Source: Allobosea sp. 47.2.35
GTDB lineage: Bacteria; Pseudomonadota; Alphaproteobacteria; Rhizobiales; Beijerinckiaceae
Direction: 5' to 3'
Assembly (NCBI RefSeq): GCF_024655635.1
Contig: NZ_JANLGI010000007.1
Location: 62,001 to 126,000 of the forward strand
DNA length: 64,000 bases
How positions within the stretch are numbered: the first letter of the stretch is position 1; every line of letters starts with the position of its first letter. A program made the position numbers and the translations under genes. This document shows, piece by piece, positions 15,755-24,231 of the stretch. A model generated the notes under the pieces. The model ran no database searches. It had not been told where the DNA came from and saw only the letters and a program-made list of their open reading frames with translations.

Positions 15755-16729
15755 TTACAGCCGGCGCAGGGCGACCTGCTGGATACGGTGGCTCGCGCCC
15801 TTGGTCAGGATCAGGCTGGCGCGCTGGCGCGTCGGCAGGATGTTCTCCTGCAGGTTCGGCAGGTTGATCCCGGTCCAGAGCTTCTCGGCGATGGCGAGCG
15901 CCTCTTCCTCGCCGATCTCCGCATATTTGCGGAAGAACGAGCGCGGATCGCGGAAGGCCGTCTGGCGCAGCGTCATGAAGCGATTGACGTACCAGCGATG
16001 CAGATCGTTCTCGTCGGCATCGAGATAGACCGAGAAGTCGAAATAATCGGAGACGAAGGGGATGGCCGTGCCATCCCTGGGCATCCGGCCCGGCTGCAGG
16101 ACATTGAGCCCTTCGAGGATCAGGATGTCCGGCCGCTCGACGGTCACCGTCTCGCCGGGCACGACGTCGTAGACGAGATGCGAGTACACCGGCGCGGTCA
16201 CCTGCGGCTTGCCGGCCTTGACGTCGGAAAGGAAGCGCAGGATCGCGCTGCCGTCATAGCTCTCGGGAAAGCCCTTGCGCCCCATCAGGCCGCGCCGCTC
16301 CAGCTCGGCATTGGGCAGCAGGAAGCCGTCGGTGGTGACGAGCTCGACCTTCGGCGTGTTCGGCCAGCGCGAGAGCAGGGCCTTCAGTACGCGCGCCGTG
16401 GTCGACTTGCCGACCGCGACCGAGCCGGCGACCCCGATGACATAGGGCACCTTGGGTTCGGATTCAGCCAGCAGGAAGCGCTGCGTCGCCTTGAACAGCC
16501 CCTGCGTCGCCGCGACATAGAGCGACAGCAGGCGCGACAGCGGCAGGTAGATCGCGACGATCTCGTCGAGCGAGATCGGATCGTTGAGCGATTGCAGCTT
16601 GGCGAGGTCGTCGACCGAGAGCGTCAGCGGCGCATCGGCGCGCAGATGCGCCCATTCATCCCGCGAGAAGGCGCGATAGGGCGAGACCAGGTCGCGTTCC
16701 GGGGGAGTGGTGATCAGGCGCTGGTCCAT
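15755..16729 (-). CDS. coaA: Type I pantothenate kinase
   Basis: Phosphorylates pantothenate with ATP, the first and regulated step of coenzyme A synthesis. The Walker A motif [15 protein letters not shown] is at about residue 95, followed by [32 protein letters not shown] and LEGLNVLQ, all hallmarks of bacterial CoaA. Starting at ATG 16729 gives 324 aa, the normal size; the frame is open to a TTG at 16762. It closes the histidine operon, 81 bases after hisE, an arrangement common in Rhizobiales. The DUF1697 gene follows. Confidence 0.94.
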   Translation of the reverse strand: MDQRLITTPPERDLVSPYRAFSRDEWAHLRADAPLTLSVDDLAKLQSLNDPISLDEIVAIYLPLSRLLSLYVAATQGLFKATQRFLLAESEPKVPYVIGVAGSVAVGKSTTARVLKALLSRWPNTPKVELVTTDGFLLPNAELERRGLMGRKGFPESYDGSAILRFLSDVKAGKPQVTAPVYSHLVYDVVPGETVTVERPDILILEGLNVLQPGRMPRDGTAIPFVSDYFDFSVYLDADENDLHRWYVNRFMTLRQTAFRDPRSFFRKYAEIGEEEALAIAEKLWTGINLPNLQENILPTRQRASLILTKGASHRIQQVALRRL

Positions 16730-16810
16730 GACGCGACCCGCAATCCAGGCTTCGAGATTCAAGGGAGGGTCATCCTGCCGGGTCCATCCTCACGCAACTG
16801 AACCGGCTGG

Positions 16811-17131
16811 CTACCGGGGTCTGGCCGCCTTTTCCGCCAGTCCGGAGCGGGCCGTGCGGGCCTCAAGCTGGCTCAAGACGTCCTGCAATGCAACATCGCG
16901 CGCCCGAAGCACAACCAAAAGATGATAGAGCACATCGGCGCTCTCGGCGATCAGCTCGGCCCGGTCGCCCTTGACGGCGGCGATGACGGCCTCGACCGCC
17001 TCCTCGCCGAACTTCTTGGCGGCCCGTTCCGGTCCGGCGGCGAGGAGCTTCGCCGTCCAGGATTCCTCGGGCGACGCGGCGGCGCGCTCGGCGACACGGG
17101 CTTCGAGATCGGAGAGAGTGAAGCCCGCCAT
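16811..17131 (-). CDS. hisE: Phosphoribosyl-ATP pyrophosphatase
   Basis: 106 aa, the all-helical MazG-type enzyme of the second histidine step (PR-ATP to PR-AMP). Conserved acidic motifs are [14 protein letters not shown] and [13 protein letters not shown], which bind the metal ions. It is a separate HisE, not fused to HisI; hisI is not in the window. It lies one base after hisF. Confidence 0.95.
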   Translation of the reverse strand: MAGFTLSDLEARVAERAAASPEESWTAKLLAAGPERAAKKFGEEAVEAVIAAVKGDRAELIAESADVLYHLLVVLRARDVALQDVLSQLEARTARSGLAEKAARPR

Positions 17132-17132
17132 C

Positions 17133-17897
17133 TCAATCCAGCCTCATCCTGAGTCCGGCTTCCGCCATATGCGCCTTGGCCTGGCCGATCGTGTAGGTGC
17201 CGAAATGGAAGATCGAGGCGGCGAGCACAGCCGAGGCATGGCCTTGCGCGACGCCGGCGACGAGATCGTCGAGGTCGCCGACGCCGCCCGAGGCGATGAC
17301 CGGAACGGAGACCGCGTCCGCGATCGCCCGCGTCAGGCCGAGATCATAGCCGACTTTGGTGCCGTCGCGGTCCATCGAGGTGACCAGCAACTCGCCGGCG
17401 CCGAGCGAGACGACCTCGCGCGCGAAGGCGACGGCCTCGATGCCGGTGGCGTTGCGCCCGCCATGGGTGAAGATCTCCCAGCGGCCGGGCGTGACCTGCT
17501 TGGCGTCGATCGCGACGGTGATGCACTGCGCGCCGAACTTCTCTGCCGCTTCCTTGACGAACTGGCGGTTGGTCACGGCGGCCGTGTTGATCGAGACCTT
17601 GTCGGCGCCGGCAAGCAGCAGCGCCCGGATATCCTCGACCTTGCGCACGCCGCCGCCGACGGTGAGCGGCATGAAGCAGGCTTCGGCCGTGCGTGTGATC
17701 ACGTCGAACAGGATGCCGCGATCCTCATGGCTCGCGGTGATGTCGAGGAAGCAGAGCTCGTCGGCGCCGGCCGCGTCATAGGCCTTGGCGGCCTCGACCG
17801 GGTCGCCGGCATCGACGAGGTCGACGAATTTCACGCCCTTGACGACGCGGCCGTCCTTGACATCGAGGCAGGGGATGATGCGGGTCTTGAGCGTCAT
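17133..17897 (-). CDS. hisF: Imidazole glycerol phosphate synthase, cyclase subunit
   Basis: A 254-aa TIM barrel that joins ammonia from HisH to PRFAR, giving IGP and AICAR. The catalytic aspartates are visible in [15 protein letters not shown] (Asp12) and in AIDAKQV (about residue 131). Phosphate-binding [11 protein letters not shown] and [12 protein letters not shown] are present. It overlaps hisA by four bases, and hisE follows after one base. Confidence 0.97.
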   Translation of the reverse strand: MTLKTRIIPCLDVKDGRVVKGVKFVDLVDAGDPVEAAKAYDAAGADELCFLDITASHEDRGILFDVITRTAEACFMPLTVGGGVRKVEDIRALLLAGADKVSINTAAVTNRQFVKEAAEKFGAQCITVAIDAKQVTPGRWEIFTHGGRNATGIEAVAFAREVVSLGAGELLVTSMDRDGTKVGYDLGLTRAIADAVSVPVIASGGVGDLDDLVAGVAQGHASAVLAASIFHFGTYTIGQAKAHMAEAGLRMRLD

Positions 17898-18640
17898 GCC
17901 GCCGCTCCCGTGCCGGCTGCGGCCAGCCGCTTCAGCGCCGCCGCCGGATCGATCCGCCCGTCATAGAGCGCGCGGCCCGTGATCGCGCCTTCGAGGATCG
18001 CAGCCTCGGGCGCGCAGAGCCGCTCGATATCGGCCATCGAGGCAAGGCCGCCCGAGGCGATCACCGGGATCGACACGGCCTGCGCCAGCGCGATCGTGCC
18101 CTCCCAGTTGATACCCTCCAGCATGCCGTCGCGGGCGATGTCGGTGTAGATGATCGCCGCAACGCCGGCATCCTCGAAGCGCTTGCCGAGATCGGCCGCT
18201 GCCAGCGAGGAGGTTTCAGCCCAGCCCTCGACCGCGACGAACCCGTCGCGCGCGTCGATGCCGACCGCGACCTGTCCCGGAAAGGCCTTCGCCGCCTCGC
18301 GCACGAAGCCGGGATCGCGCACCGCAGCCGTGCCGATGATGACACGCCGAATGCCCTTTTCGAGCCAGCCGGCGACCGTCTTCATGTCGCGGATGCCGCC
18401 GCCGAGCTGCACCGGGAACGCGACGCGCTTCAGGATCGCCTCGACCGCGGCCGCGTTCATCGGCTTGCCGGCGAAGGCGCCGTCGAGATCGACGACATGC
18501 AGCCACTGGAAGCCCTGGGCCTCGAAATCGGCGGCCTGCGCGGCCGGGTCGTCATTGAAGATCGTGGCCTGCGCCATGTCTCCCTGCTTCAGCCGGACGC
18601 AGCGGCCTTCCTTCAGGTCGATCGCGGGAAAGAGGATCAT
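17894..18640 (-). CDS. hisA: ProFAR isomerase
   Basis: A 248-aa TIM barrel for the Amadori rearrangement of ProFAR to PRFAR. The catalytic aspartates lie in [14 protein letters not shown] (Asp8) and [10 protein letters not shown]. The phosphate-binding loops QLGGGIRDM and [12 protein letters not shown] are present. Four-base overlaps with hisH upstream and hisF downstream show tight coupling. Confidence 0.97.
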   Translation of the reverse strand: MILFPAIDLKEGRCVRLKQGDMAQATIFNDDPAAQAADFEAQGFQWLHVVDLDGAFAGKPMNAAAVEAILKRVAFPVQLGGGIRDMKTVAGWLEKGIRRVIIGTAAVRDPGFVREAAKAFPGQVAVGIDARDGFVAVEGWAETSSLAAADLGKRFEDAGVAAIIYTDIARDGMLEGINWEGTIALAQAVSIPVIASGGLASMADIERLCAPEAAILEGAITGRALYDGRIDPAAALKRLAAAGTGAAA

Positions 18641-19293
18641 GGTGCCCAGCTCAGGAAATTCGTGATGAGCTTCAGCCCCAGCTTCTGGCTCTTCTCGGGG
18701 TGGAATTGCGTGCCGGCGACATTGCCATGCGCGACCATCGCGGTCACCGGTCCGCCATGCTCGGTGAGCGCCAGCACGTCCTGCGGCCGCGACGCCGCCA
18801 GCGCATAGGAATGCACGAAATAGGCGTGCAAGCCCTGCGGGCCGGTCTCGATGCCGTCCAGCAGCGGATGTTCATCCTGCTTGTGCAGGGTGTTCCAGCC
18901 CATATGCGGGATCTTGAGGGCGTCGTCTTTCGGCTGGATCAGCGTGACATCGCCGGGAATCCAGCCGAGGCCCTGTGTCACCGTATATTCCAGCCCGCGC
19001 GAGGCGAGGAGCTGCATGCCGACGCAGATGCCGAGGAAGGGTCGGCCCTTGCCCCGCACGACCTCCTCCAGCGTCTCGACCATGCCGGGCACGGCATCGA
19101 GCCCGCGCCGGCAATCGGCGAAGGCGCCGACACCCGGCAGCACGATGCGATCGGCCGCGCGCACGACATGGGTGTCGCTGGTGACATGGATGGTCGACGG
19201 GATGCCGGCCTCGGCCGCCGCACGCTCGAAGGCTTTCGCGGCCGAATGCAGGTTGCCCGAGCCGTAATCGATGATCGCGACGGACTGGCTCAT
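18637..19293 (-). CDS. hisH: Imidazole glycerol phosphate synthase, glutaminase subunit
   Basis: A 218-aa class I glutamine amidotransferase that feeds ammonia to HisF. The nucleophile is Cys90 in [10 protein letters not shown]; the oxyanion strand PGVGAF is at about 53-58; the His/Glu of the triad is in TQFHPEKSQ near residue 200. The start at ATG 19293 is set by homology and by the four-base overlap with the upstream gene; a much longer open frame reaching into hisB is a chance read-through. Confidence 0.96.
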   Translation of the reverse strand: MSQSVAIIDYGSGNLHSAAKAFERAAAEAGIPSTIHVTSDTHVVRAADRIVLPGVGAFADCRRGLDAVPGMVETLEEVVRGKGRPFLGICVGMQLLASRGLEYTVTQGLGWIPGDVTLIQPKDDALKIPHMGWNTLHKQDEHPLLDGIETGPQGLHAYFVHSYALAASRPQDVLALTEHGGPVTAMVAHGNVAGTQFHPEKSQKLGLKLITNFLSWAP

Positions 19294-19775
19294 CGTCCCT
19301 GGGCCTCCGGAAACAGCCCGATGATCGGCAGCGGGCCGCTTGGGCGAGCTGCGGGCGCGGCCGGCGCCGTCTCGACGCGCGGCAGCGCCGCTTCGCCAGC
19401 GAGCGCCCGCTCGAAATAGCGGCGCTCGGCTTCCGCCAGGTTGCGGGCTTCGACGACATCGGACGCGCGCCAGCCCTTGCGGGCCAGCTTGCTGGCAACG
19501 AGGTTGTTGCCCTCGACGCCGAGGAACAGCGCGATCAACCAGTGAATCAGCCCGAGCGCCGTCGCATGCAGCCCGAAGCGGCTGTTCAGATAGATCACGA
19601 CGGCCCAGACCAGCACGACGAGCAGCGTCGCCAGCCAGAGCCGCTTGCCCAGCAGCCAGAGGCCCGGGATCAGGAAAGCGCCCCAGGCGAAGCTTTCGGG
19701 GATCAGCCGCGCCTGCTCGATCTCCTCGCGCCGGTCGCCTTCCGGCGGCGGCGTCATCACGGTGTAGAACGCCAT
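19290..19775 (-). CDS. DUF2628 membrane protein in the histidine operon
   Basis: 161 aa: an N-terminal cytosolic strand ([11 protein letters not shown]), a segment rich in aromatics and Gly/Pro ([21 protein letters not shown]), then hydrophobic stretches to about residue 95 forming two to three membrane segments, and a soluble Ala/Pro-rich tail. This fits DUF2628, often found between hisB and hisH in Alphaproteobacteria. Its role is unknown and there is no sign of histidine chemistry. It overlaps hisH by four bases and sits 9 bases after hisB. Confidence 0.88.
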   Translation of the reverse strand: MAFYTVMTPPPEGDRREEIEQARLIPESFAWGAFLIPGLWLLGKRLWLATLLVVLVWAVVIYLNSRFGLHATALGLIHWLIALFLGVEGNNLVASKLARKGWRASDVVEARNLAEAERRYFERALAGEAALPRVETAPAAPAARPSGPLPIIGLFPEAQGR

Positions 19776-19784
19776 CGAGACCTC

Positions 19785-20372
19785 CTACAGGGCGCCCTTG
19801 GTCGAGGGGATGCGGTCGCCCTCGCGCGGATCGACGTCCAGCGCCTGCCGTAGCGCCCGCGCCAGCCCCTTGAAGCAGCTTTCGGCGATGTGGTGGGCGT
19901 TGTCGCCGTAGAGCGTCTCGACATGCAGCGTGATGCCGGCATTGATCGCGAAGGCCTGGAAGAACTCGCGCACCAGCTCGGTGTCGAAGGTGCCGATCTT
20001 CTGTGCCGTGAACGCGGTGCGGAAGACCAGGAACGGCCGGCCGGAGACGTCGACGGCGACGCGCGTCAGCGTCTCGTCCATGGGCAGGTGGACGTCGGCA
20101 TAGCGGCGGATGCCCTTCTTGGTGCCGAGCGCCTGCTTCAGCGCCTCGCCCATGGCGATGCCGGCATCCTCGACCGAATGGTGGTCGTCGATATGGGTGT
20201 CGCCCTTCACCTTGACCGTGAGATCGATCAGCGAATGGCGGGCGAAGAGGTCGAGCATATGGTCGAAGAAGCCGACGCCGGTGGCGATATCGGCCTTGCC
20301 GGTGCCGTCGATCAGGAGCGAGACCGCGATATCGGTCTCGTTGGTGCGGCGCTTCACTTCGCCCGAACGCAT
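19785..20372 (-). CDS. hisB: Imidazoleglycerol-phosphate dehydratase
   Basis: A 195-aa monofunctional IGPD, the manganese enzyme that makes imidazole-acetol phosphate. Metal-binding histidine clusters are visible: [25 protein letters not shown] and the C-terminal [18 protein letters not shown]. First visible gene of the his-coaA operon; its promoter should lie in 20373-20453, before the inverted-repeat element. No phosphatase domain is fused. Confidence 0.97.
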   Translation of the reverse strand: MRSGEVKRRTNETDIAVSLLIDGTGKADIATGVGFFDHMLDLFARHSLIDLTVKVKGDTHIDDHHSVEDAGIAMGEALKQALGTKKGIRRYADVHLPMDETLTRVAVDVSGRPFLVFRTAFTAQKIGTFDTELVREFFQAFAINAGITLHVETLYGDNAHHIAESCFKGLARALRQALDVDPREGDRIPSTKGAL

Positions 20373-20453
20373 GCTGGCCTCTCAAGCCTTTAGCGGGAAA
20401 CGGCCCCGCTTTAGCAGGGGCGGGCGGCGATGGCCACTGGCCGATGGCAAAGG

Positions 20454-20616
20454 GCGCGGGGAACCCCTCTCCTGTAAGGAGAGGGGCAGGGGTGAGGTGT
20501 AGGCCCCTGGACCGGCCCAGTGAACACCCAACGGCGCGGCGGTCAGGTCGTAGCTACGGTATCCAACGGCCTACCCCTCACCCTGCCCTCTCCCTCCGGG
20601 AGAGGGTTCCCCGCGC
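20454..20616. repeat. Large inverted-repeat element between metZ and hisB
   Basis: Outer arms GCGCGGGGAAC (20454-20464) and GTTCCCCGCGC (20606-20616) enclose two hairpins. The left is CCCCTCTCC-TGTAA-GGAGAGGGG and the right CCCTCTCCC-TCC-GGGAGAGGG. The inner flanks, AGGGGTGAGGTGTAGG-like on the left and CCTACCCCTCACCCTG-like on the right, are also complementary. About 160 bases in total, non-coding. Its form fits a dispersed palindromic element (REP/MITE type). It could also stop transcription, but no U-tract follows either hairpin. Confidence 0.7.
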
Positions 20617-20642
20617 TATCCGAGTCTACTTCCGTAGCAACC

Positions 20643-21839
20643 TCAAACCTTCGCCAGCGCCTGCTCCAGATCGGCGATCAGGTCGTCATGGTGCTCGAGA
20701 CCGATCGAGAGGCGGACGAGTCCGTCGCTGACGCCCATCGCGGCGCGCACCTCCGGCGTGAAGCGCTGATGCGTCGTCGTCGCGGGATGGACGATCAGGC
20801 TCTTGGCGTCGCCGAGATTGTTGGAGATCCGGATCAGCTTGCAGGCGTCGAGCAGGCGATAGGCGCCGTCCTTGCCGCCGGGAACCTCGAAGGCGATCAT
20901 GGTCGAGGGGCCGCTCATCTGGCGCTTGATGATCTCGGCCTGCGGATGGTTCTTGTGGCCGGGGAAGATCACCTTGGTCGGCTTGCTCTGCGCCGCCAGC
21001 CAGTCGGCCACGGCCGTCGCGTTCTGCGCCTGCTTGGCGACGCGTAGCGGCAGCGTCTCCAGCGCCTTCAGCATCACCCAGGCGTTGAAGGGCGACAGGA
21101 TCGGCCCGGTCTGACGCAGGTAGTTCTGGATATCGGCCTCGATCAGCTCCTTCGAGCCGAGGATCAGTCCGCCCAGGCAGCGGCCCTGGCCGTCGATATG
21201 CTTGGTCGCGGAATAGACGACGATGTCGGCGCCGAGCTCGAGCGGGCGCTGGTAGAGCGGCGTGGCGAAGACATTGTCGACGACGAGCTTGGCGCCGGCT
21301 TCCTTGGCGATCTCCGCGATGGCGGCGATGTCGAGCACTTCGAGCGTCGGGTTCGACGGCGATTCCAGGAAGAACAGCTTGGTGTTGGGGCGAACCGCCT
21401 TGCGCCAGGCGTCGAGATCGGTGCCCTCGACCAGCGTCGTCTCGACGCCGTAGCGCGGCAGATGGTCCTCGATGATGTAGCGACAGGAACCGAACAGCGC
21501 GCTCGCCGCGACGACATGGTCGCCGGCGCGCACCGGCGCCATCATCGCCGCTGTGACCGCCGCCATGCCGGTCGCGGTGGCGCGACAGGTCTCGGCGCCC
21601 TCGAACGAGGCCATGCGGGCCTCCAGCATCGCCGTCGTCGGGTTGCCAAGCCGGCCGTACTGGAAGCCGGGATCGGTGTTCAGGAAGCGGCCTTCGGCCT
21701 GCGCCGCGTTGTCGTAGACATGGCCCTGCGTCAGGTAGAGCGCCTCGGAGGTCTCGCCGAACTGCGAACGCTGGATGCCGTCATGGACGAGGCGGGTCTC
21801 GGGGTGCAGCTTGGCTGCGGCTTTGTCCGGTGACGGCAT
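20643..21839 (-). CDS. metZ: O-succinylhomoserine sulfhydrylase
   Basis: A PLP enzyme of the cystathionine gamma-synthase family (398 aa) that makes homocysteine from O-succinylhomoserine and sulfide. Seen: YGRLGNPT and the ATGMAAVTAAM cofactor loop, FLESPSNPTLEV, VVDNVFATP, and the Schiff-base lysine in VVYSATKHIDGQG. The HPATTTHQR motif near the C-terminus is typical. ATG 21839 is chosen; the frame is open to 21890, but the leader there carries RNA-like repeats. The MetZ/MetB boundary is drawn by overall similarity only. Confidence 0.9.
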   Translation of the reverse strand: MPSPDKAAAKLHPETRLVHDGIQRSQFGETSEALYLTQGHVYDNAAQAEGRFLNTDPGFQYGRLGNPTTAMLEARMASFEGAETCRATATGMAAVTAAMMAPVRAGDHVVAASALFGSCRYIIEDHLPRYGVETTLVEGTDLDAWRKAVRPNTKLFFLESPSNPTLEVLDIAAIAEIAKEAGAKLVVDNVFATPLYQRPLELGADIVVYSATKHIDGQGRCLGGLILGSKELIEADIQNYLRQTGPILSPFNAWVMLKALETLPLRVAKQAQNATAVADWLAAQSKPTKVIFPGHKNHPQAEIIKRQMSGPSTMIAFEVPGGKDGAYRLLDACKLIRISNNLGDAKSLIVHPATTTHQRFTPEVRAAMGVSDGLVRLSIGLEHHDDLIADLEQALAKV

Positions 21840-21911
21840 GGAACTCTCGATCCGTTCTTTATAACGGACAGGAGCAGTATCAGCTCCCAAGGAGTTCGTA
21901 AAGAAGAACGG
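21840..21911 (-). promoter_or_regulatory. metZ leader with alternative-pairing repeats
   Basis: Read on the minus strand, the leader holds CCGTTCTT (21911-21904), then GAGCTGATACTGCTC, which forms a small hairpin, then TCCGTT-ATAAAG-AACGGA (21868-21851). The element AAGAACGG (21859-21852) can pair either with the nearby CCGTT (6 bp with flanks) or with the distant CCGTTCTT (8 bp). The ribosome-binding region (GAGAG) follows directly. It does not match the SAM-II consensus I know. Regulation by alternative structures is a hypothesis. Confidence 0.35.
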
Positions 21912-21935
21912 AATTTCCTTTTTTAGGGAACCTCG

Positions 21936-21956
21936 GCGGGAGGAAACGCCTCCCGC
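21936..21956 (-). terminator. GC-rich hairpin after pyrimidine nucleotidase gene
   Basis: A perfect stem GCGGGAGG/CCTCCCGC with a 5-base loop starts right after the nucleotidase stop codon. There is no clear U-tract on the minus strand, so it is at most a weak or Rho-assisted terminator separating the nucleotidase from metZ. Confidence 0.4.
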
Positions 21957-22697
21957 TCAGCCTTGCTGTTCGTTCGAGCGCCCAAGCGGTTTGAGGAAGC
22001 CGGTGAGGTCCGCCGTGACATGATGGACATGACCCGCCTCGATCGCGACCTGTTCCCAGGCTTCGCGGAAGGGGTCGGGCGTCTGCGGCACGATCAGCAC
22101 GGTCTTCATGCCCAGGTCGCTCGGCACGATCAGGTTCTTCTCGATATCCTCGAACATCGCGGCGCGGCCGGGATCAACTGAATGCTTGGCGAGGAAATTC
22201 TCGTAGGTCGCGCGCTCGGGCTTCGGCAGGAAGCCGGCATGGACGATGTCGAAGATGTCCTCGAACTGGTCGAGGATGCCGAGCTTGCCGGCGACGTTCT
22301 TGGCGTGGCCGACCGAGCCGTTGGTCAGGATCAGCTTGCGGCCGGGCAGCGCCGCGAGCGCCGCGCCGAGCTCCGGATTGGGCTCGAGCAGCGTCAGGTC
22401 GATGTCATGGGCGAAGTCGAGGAACTGGTCCGGATCGATCCGGTGCTCCTCCATCAGTCCCTTCAGCGTCGTGCCGTAGCGGTGATAGTAATATTGCCGC
22501 AGCGCATGCGAGGACAGGCCGTCCAGCCCGAACAATTCCTGCAGGAACAGCGTGATGCGCTCGTTGACCTGCGGCCAGACGCGGCTCTCATGCGAGTAGA
22601 GCGTGTTGTCGAGATCGAAGATCCAGTGGTCGACATGCGCGAAGCCTTCCGCCGTCAGGGGCGGGGTCGCGGCGGGTGTATCTGCGAGTATTGTCAT
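21957..22697 (-). CDS. HAD-superfamily pyrimidine 5'-nucleotidase (SDT1/PynA-like)
   Basis: 246 aa. HAD motif I is DLDNTLY at about residue 27, motif II LTNGSVGHA, motif III lysine KPERATYENF, motif IV FEDIEKN. The DNTLYSHE variant and the small helical cap (LRQYYYHRYGTTLKGLM) place it with the pyrimidine 5'-nucleotidases that dephosphorylate UMP/CMP in Alphaproteobacteria and yeast. ATG 22697 gives the normal N-terminus; the open frame upstream is Arg-rich. It lies downstream of argB, separated by a palindromic element. Confidence 0.88.
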   Translation of the reverse strand: MTILADTPAATPPLTAEGFAHVDHWIFDLDNTLYSHESRVWPQVNERITLFLQELFGLDGLSSHALRQYYYHRYGTTLKGLMEEHRIDPDQFLDFAHDIDLTLLEPNPELGAALAALPGRKLILTNGSVGHAKNVAGKLGILDQFEDIFDIVHAGFLPKPERATYENFLAKHSVDPGRAAMFEDIEKNLIVPSDLGMKTVLIVPQTPDPFREAWEQVAIEAGHVHHVTADLTGFLKPLGRSNEQQG

Positions 22698-22773
22698 TGG
22701 ACTCCGAGATGTGGCGAGCCGGAGTCTGCGCCGCAAGTCCTTGGCGGGGGCTTAATCGCGGCGCTGCTTCACG

Positions 22774-22868
22774 CCGTCATGGTCGGGCTTGACCCGACCA
22801 TCTCGGAAACCAGCGCCTACTGGTCATGAGATTCCCGGGTCGGAGCTTCGCTCCGCCCGAGAATGACG
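22774..22868. repeat. Palindromic intergenic repeat between argB and nucleotidase
   Basis: Ends CCGTCAT (22774-22780 region) and ATGACGG (to 22868) are complementary. Inside are GGTCGGGCTTGACCCGACC (a hairpin) and CGGGTCGGAGCTTCGCTCCGCCCG (a second hairpin around GGAGC-TTC-GCTCC). This resembles the short dispersed palindromic repeats beginning CGTCAT that are scattered in Rhizobiales genomes. Small open frames over it are incidental. Confidence 0.6.
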
Positions 22869-22873
22869 GCCGA

Positions 22874-23770
22874 TCAACGTCGGATGATCGTGCCGGCGCC
22901 GGTATCGGTGAAGAGCTCGATCAGCGCCGCATGCGGCACCTTGCCGTCGAGGATGACGACGGCTTCCACGCCCTTTTCCAGCGCGTAGATGCAGGTCTCG
23001 ATCTTCGGGATCATGCCGCCGGAGATCGTGCCATCCGCGATCAGGTGGCGACATTCCTCGATCGTCAGCTCGGAGATGAGCTGCTTGTCCTTGTTCAGGA
23101 CGCCCGGCACGTCGGTGAGCAGCAGCAGGCGCTTGGCGTTGAGCGCGCCAGCGATGGCGCCGGCGAAGGTGTCGGCATTGACATTGTAGGTCTGGCCGTC
23201 GGCGGCGGCGCAGACCGGCGCCAGGACCGGGATCAGCTCGGCCTTCAGCACCGCGTCGAGCACGGTCGTGTTGACCTTCTCGGGCTCGCCGACGAAGCCG
23301 AGATCGAGCACTTCCTCGATCTTGGAATCAGGATCGACGATGGTCCGCGTCACCTTGCGGGCGGTGACCATGTTGCCGTCCTTGCCGCAGAGCCCGATGG
23401 CGCGGCCGCCCTCGCGGGTGATGTAGCCGACGATCTCCTTGTTGACCGAACCGGCCAGAACCATCTCGACGACCTCGACGGTCGCCTCGTCGGTGACGCG
23501 CAGGCCCTGCTTGAACTCGGACTGGATGCCGAGCTTCTTCAGCATCGCCGCGATCTGCGGGCCGCCGCCATGGCAGACCACCGGCTTCAGGCCGGACTGC
23601 TCGAGCAGCACGATATCCTCGGCGAAATCCTCGGCGGTGGCCGCGTCGCCCATGGCGTTGCCGCCATACTTGATGACGATGATCTCCTGGTCGTAGCGCT
23701 GCATATGCGGCAGCGCCTGGACCAGCAGCTCGGCGGATTGCGACGGCGTCAGATGGGGATGGTCGGTCAT
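22874..23770 (-). CDS. argB: N-acetylglutamate kinase
   Basis: 298 aa. Phosphorylates N-acetylglutamate, the second step of arginine synthesis. The amino acid kinase fold is marked by [12 protein letters not shown] near the N-terminus, [34 protein letters not shown] and the C-terminal GTIIRR. The N-terminal extension before the core ([17 protein letters not shown]) is typical of arginine-inhibited hexameric ArgB enzymes. In the engB/argB neighbourhood conserved in Rhizobiales. Confidence 0.95.
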   Translation of the reverse strand: MTDHPHLTPSQSAELLVQALPHMQRYDQEIIVIKYGGNAMGDAATAEDFAEDIVLLEQSGLKPVVCHGGGPQIAAMLKKLGIQSEFKQGLRVTDEATVEVVEMVLAGSVNKEIVGYITREGGRAIGLCGKDGNMVTARKVTRTIVDPDSKIEEVLDLGFVGEPEKVNTTVLDAVLKAELIPVLAPVCAAADGQTYNVNADTFAGAIAGALNAKRLLLLTDVPGVLNKDKQLISELTIEECRHLIADGTISGGMIPKIETCIYALEKGVEAVVILDGKVPHAALIELFTDTGAGTIIRR

Positions 23771-23856
23771 TCGGGCAGGCTCCGCGCGGCCGCAAGGACA
23801 GATGCGGGGCGCTTCTAGCCGAACTTACGCGGCGGTGGAAGAACGCCGCGCGCCGC

Positions 23857-24225
23857 TCAGCTGCGCTTCGCGGTCACGGCGGCGACGGCCAGACCGAGCC
23901 AGCCGCCGAGCATGAACCAGCCGCCGATCGGCGCGGCGCGCGGAAACAGCCCCTCATTGGCGAAGCCGCGCCGGGCGAGGTCGGCCGCGAACAGCGTTGC
24001 GCCGAGGATGATCGCCGAGAGCGCGACCCGCGCCAGCAGATCCTGGAGATGCCCGCCCCGGCGCGCCGCAGTGGCGCCGATGATCACCGAGGCATGGAAC
24101 AGCAGCATCTGCCCGGCTGTCTGGACATTGGCCGTGCCGGTGATGTGGGCGGCCGCCGCCAGCAAGGCGACGCCGGCGAAGCCCATCAGGGCGGCGAGGG
24201 CAAGATGCAGGCGCGTCGCCGTCAT
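23857..24225 (-). CDS. DUF423 family membrane protein
   Basis: 122 aa, four hydrophobic segments, matching DUF423 (YgdD-like): the N-terminal LALAALMGFAGVALLAAAAH, a central FHASVIIGA, and the C-terminal RAAPIGGWFMLGGWLGLA. It is a small inner-membrane protein of unknown function. It lies 6 bases after engB and 86 bases before argB on the same strand. Confidence 0.87.
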   Translation of the reverse strand: MTATRLHLALAALMGFAGVALLAAAAHITGTANVQTAGQMLLFHASVIIGATAARRGGHLQDLLARVALSAIILGATLFAADLARRGFANEGLFPRAAPIGGWFMLGGWLGLAVAAVTAKRS

Positions 24226-24231
24226 CGGGCT

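Noticed and set aside
18637-20385. Long 582-residue frame fusing hisH with an N-terminal extension
   Set aside because: The first ~360 residues are out-of-frame shadow of hisB and DUF2628, arginine-rich and unlike any protein; HisH starts at 19293.
20454-20616. CRISPR array or intrinsic terminator pair
   Set aside because: No regularly spaced direct repeats; the hairpins lack U-tracts and are arranged as one inverted repeat.
21840-21956. SAM-II riboswitch before metZ
   Set aside because: The spacer lacks the conserved pseudoknot sequences I associate with SAM-II; only simple hairpins and the alternative-pairing repeats are present.
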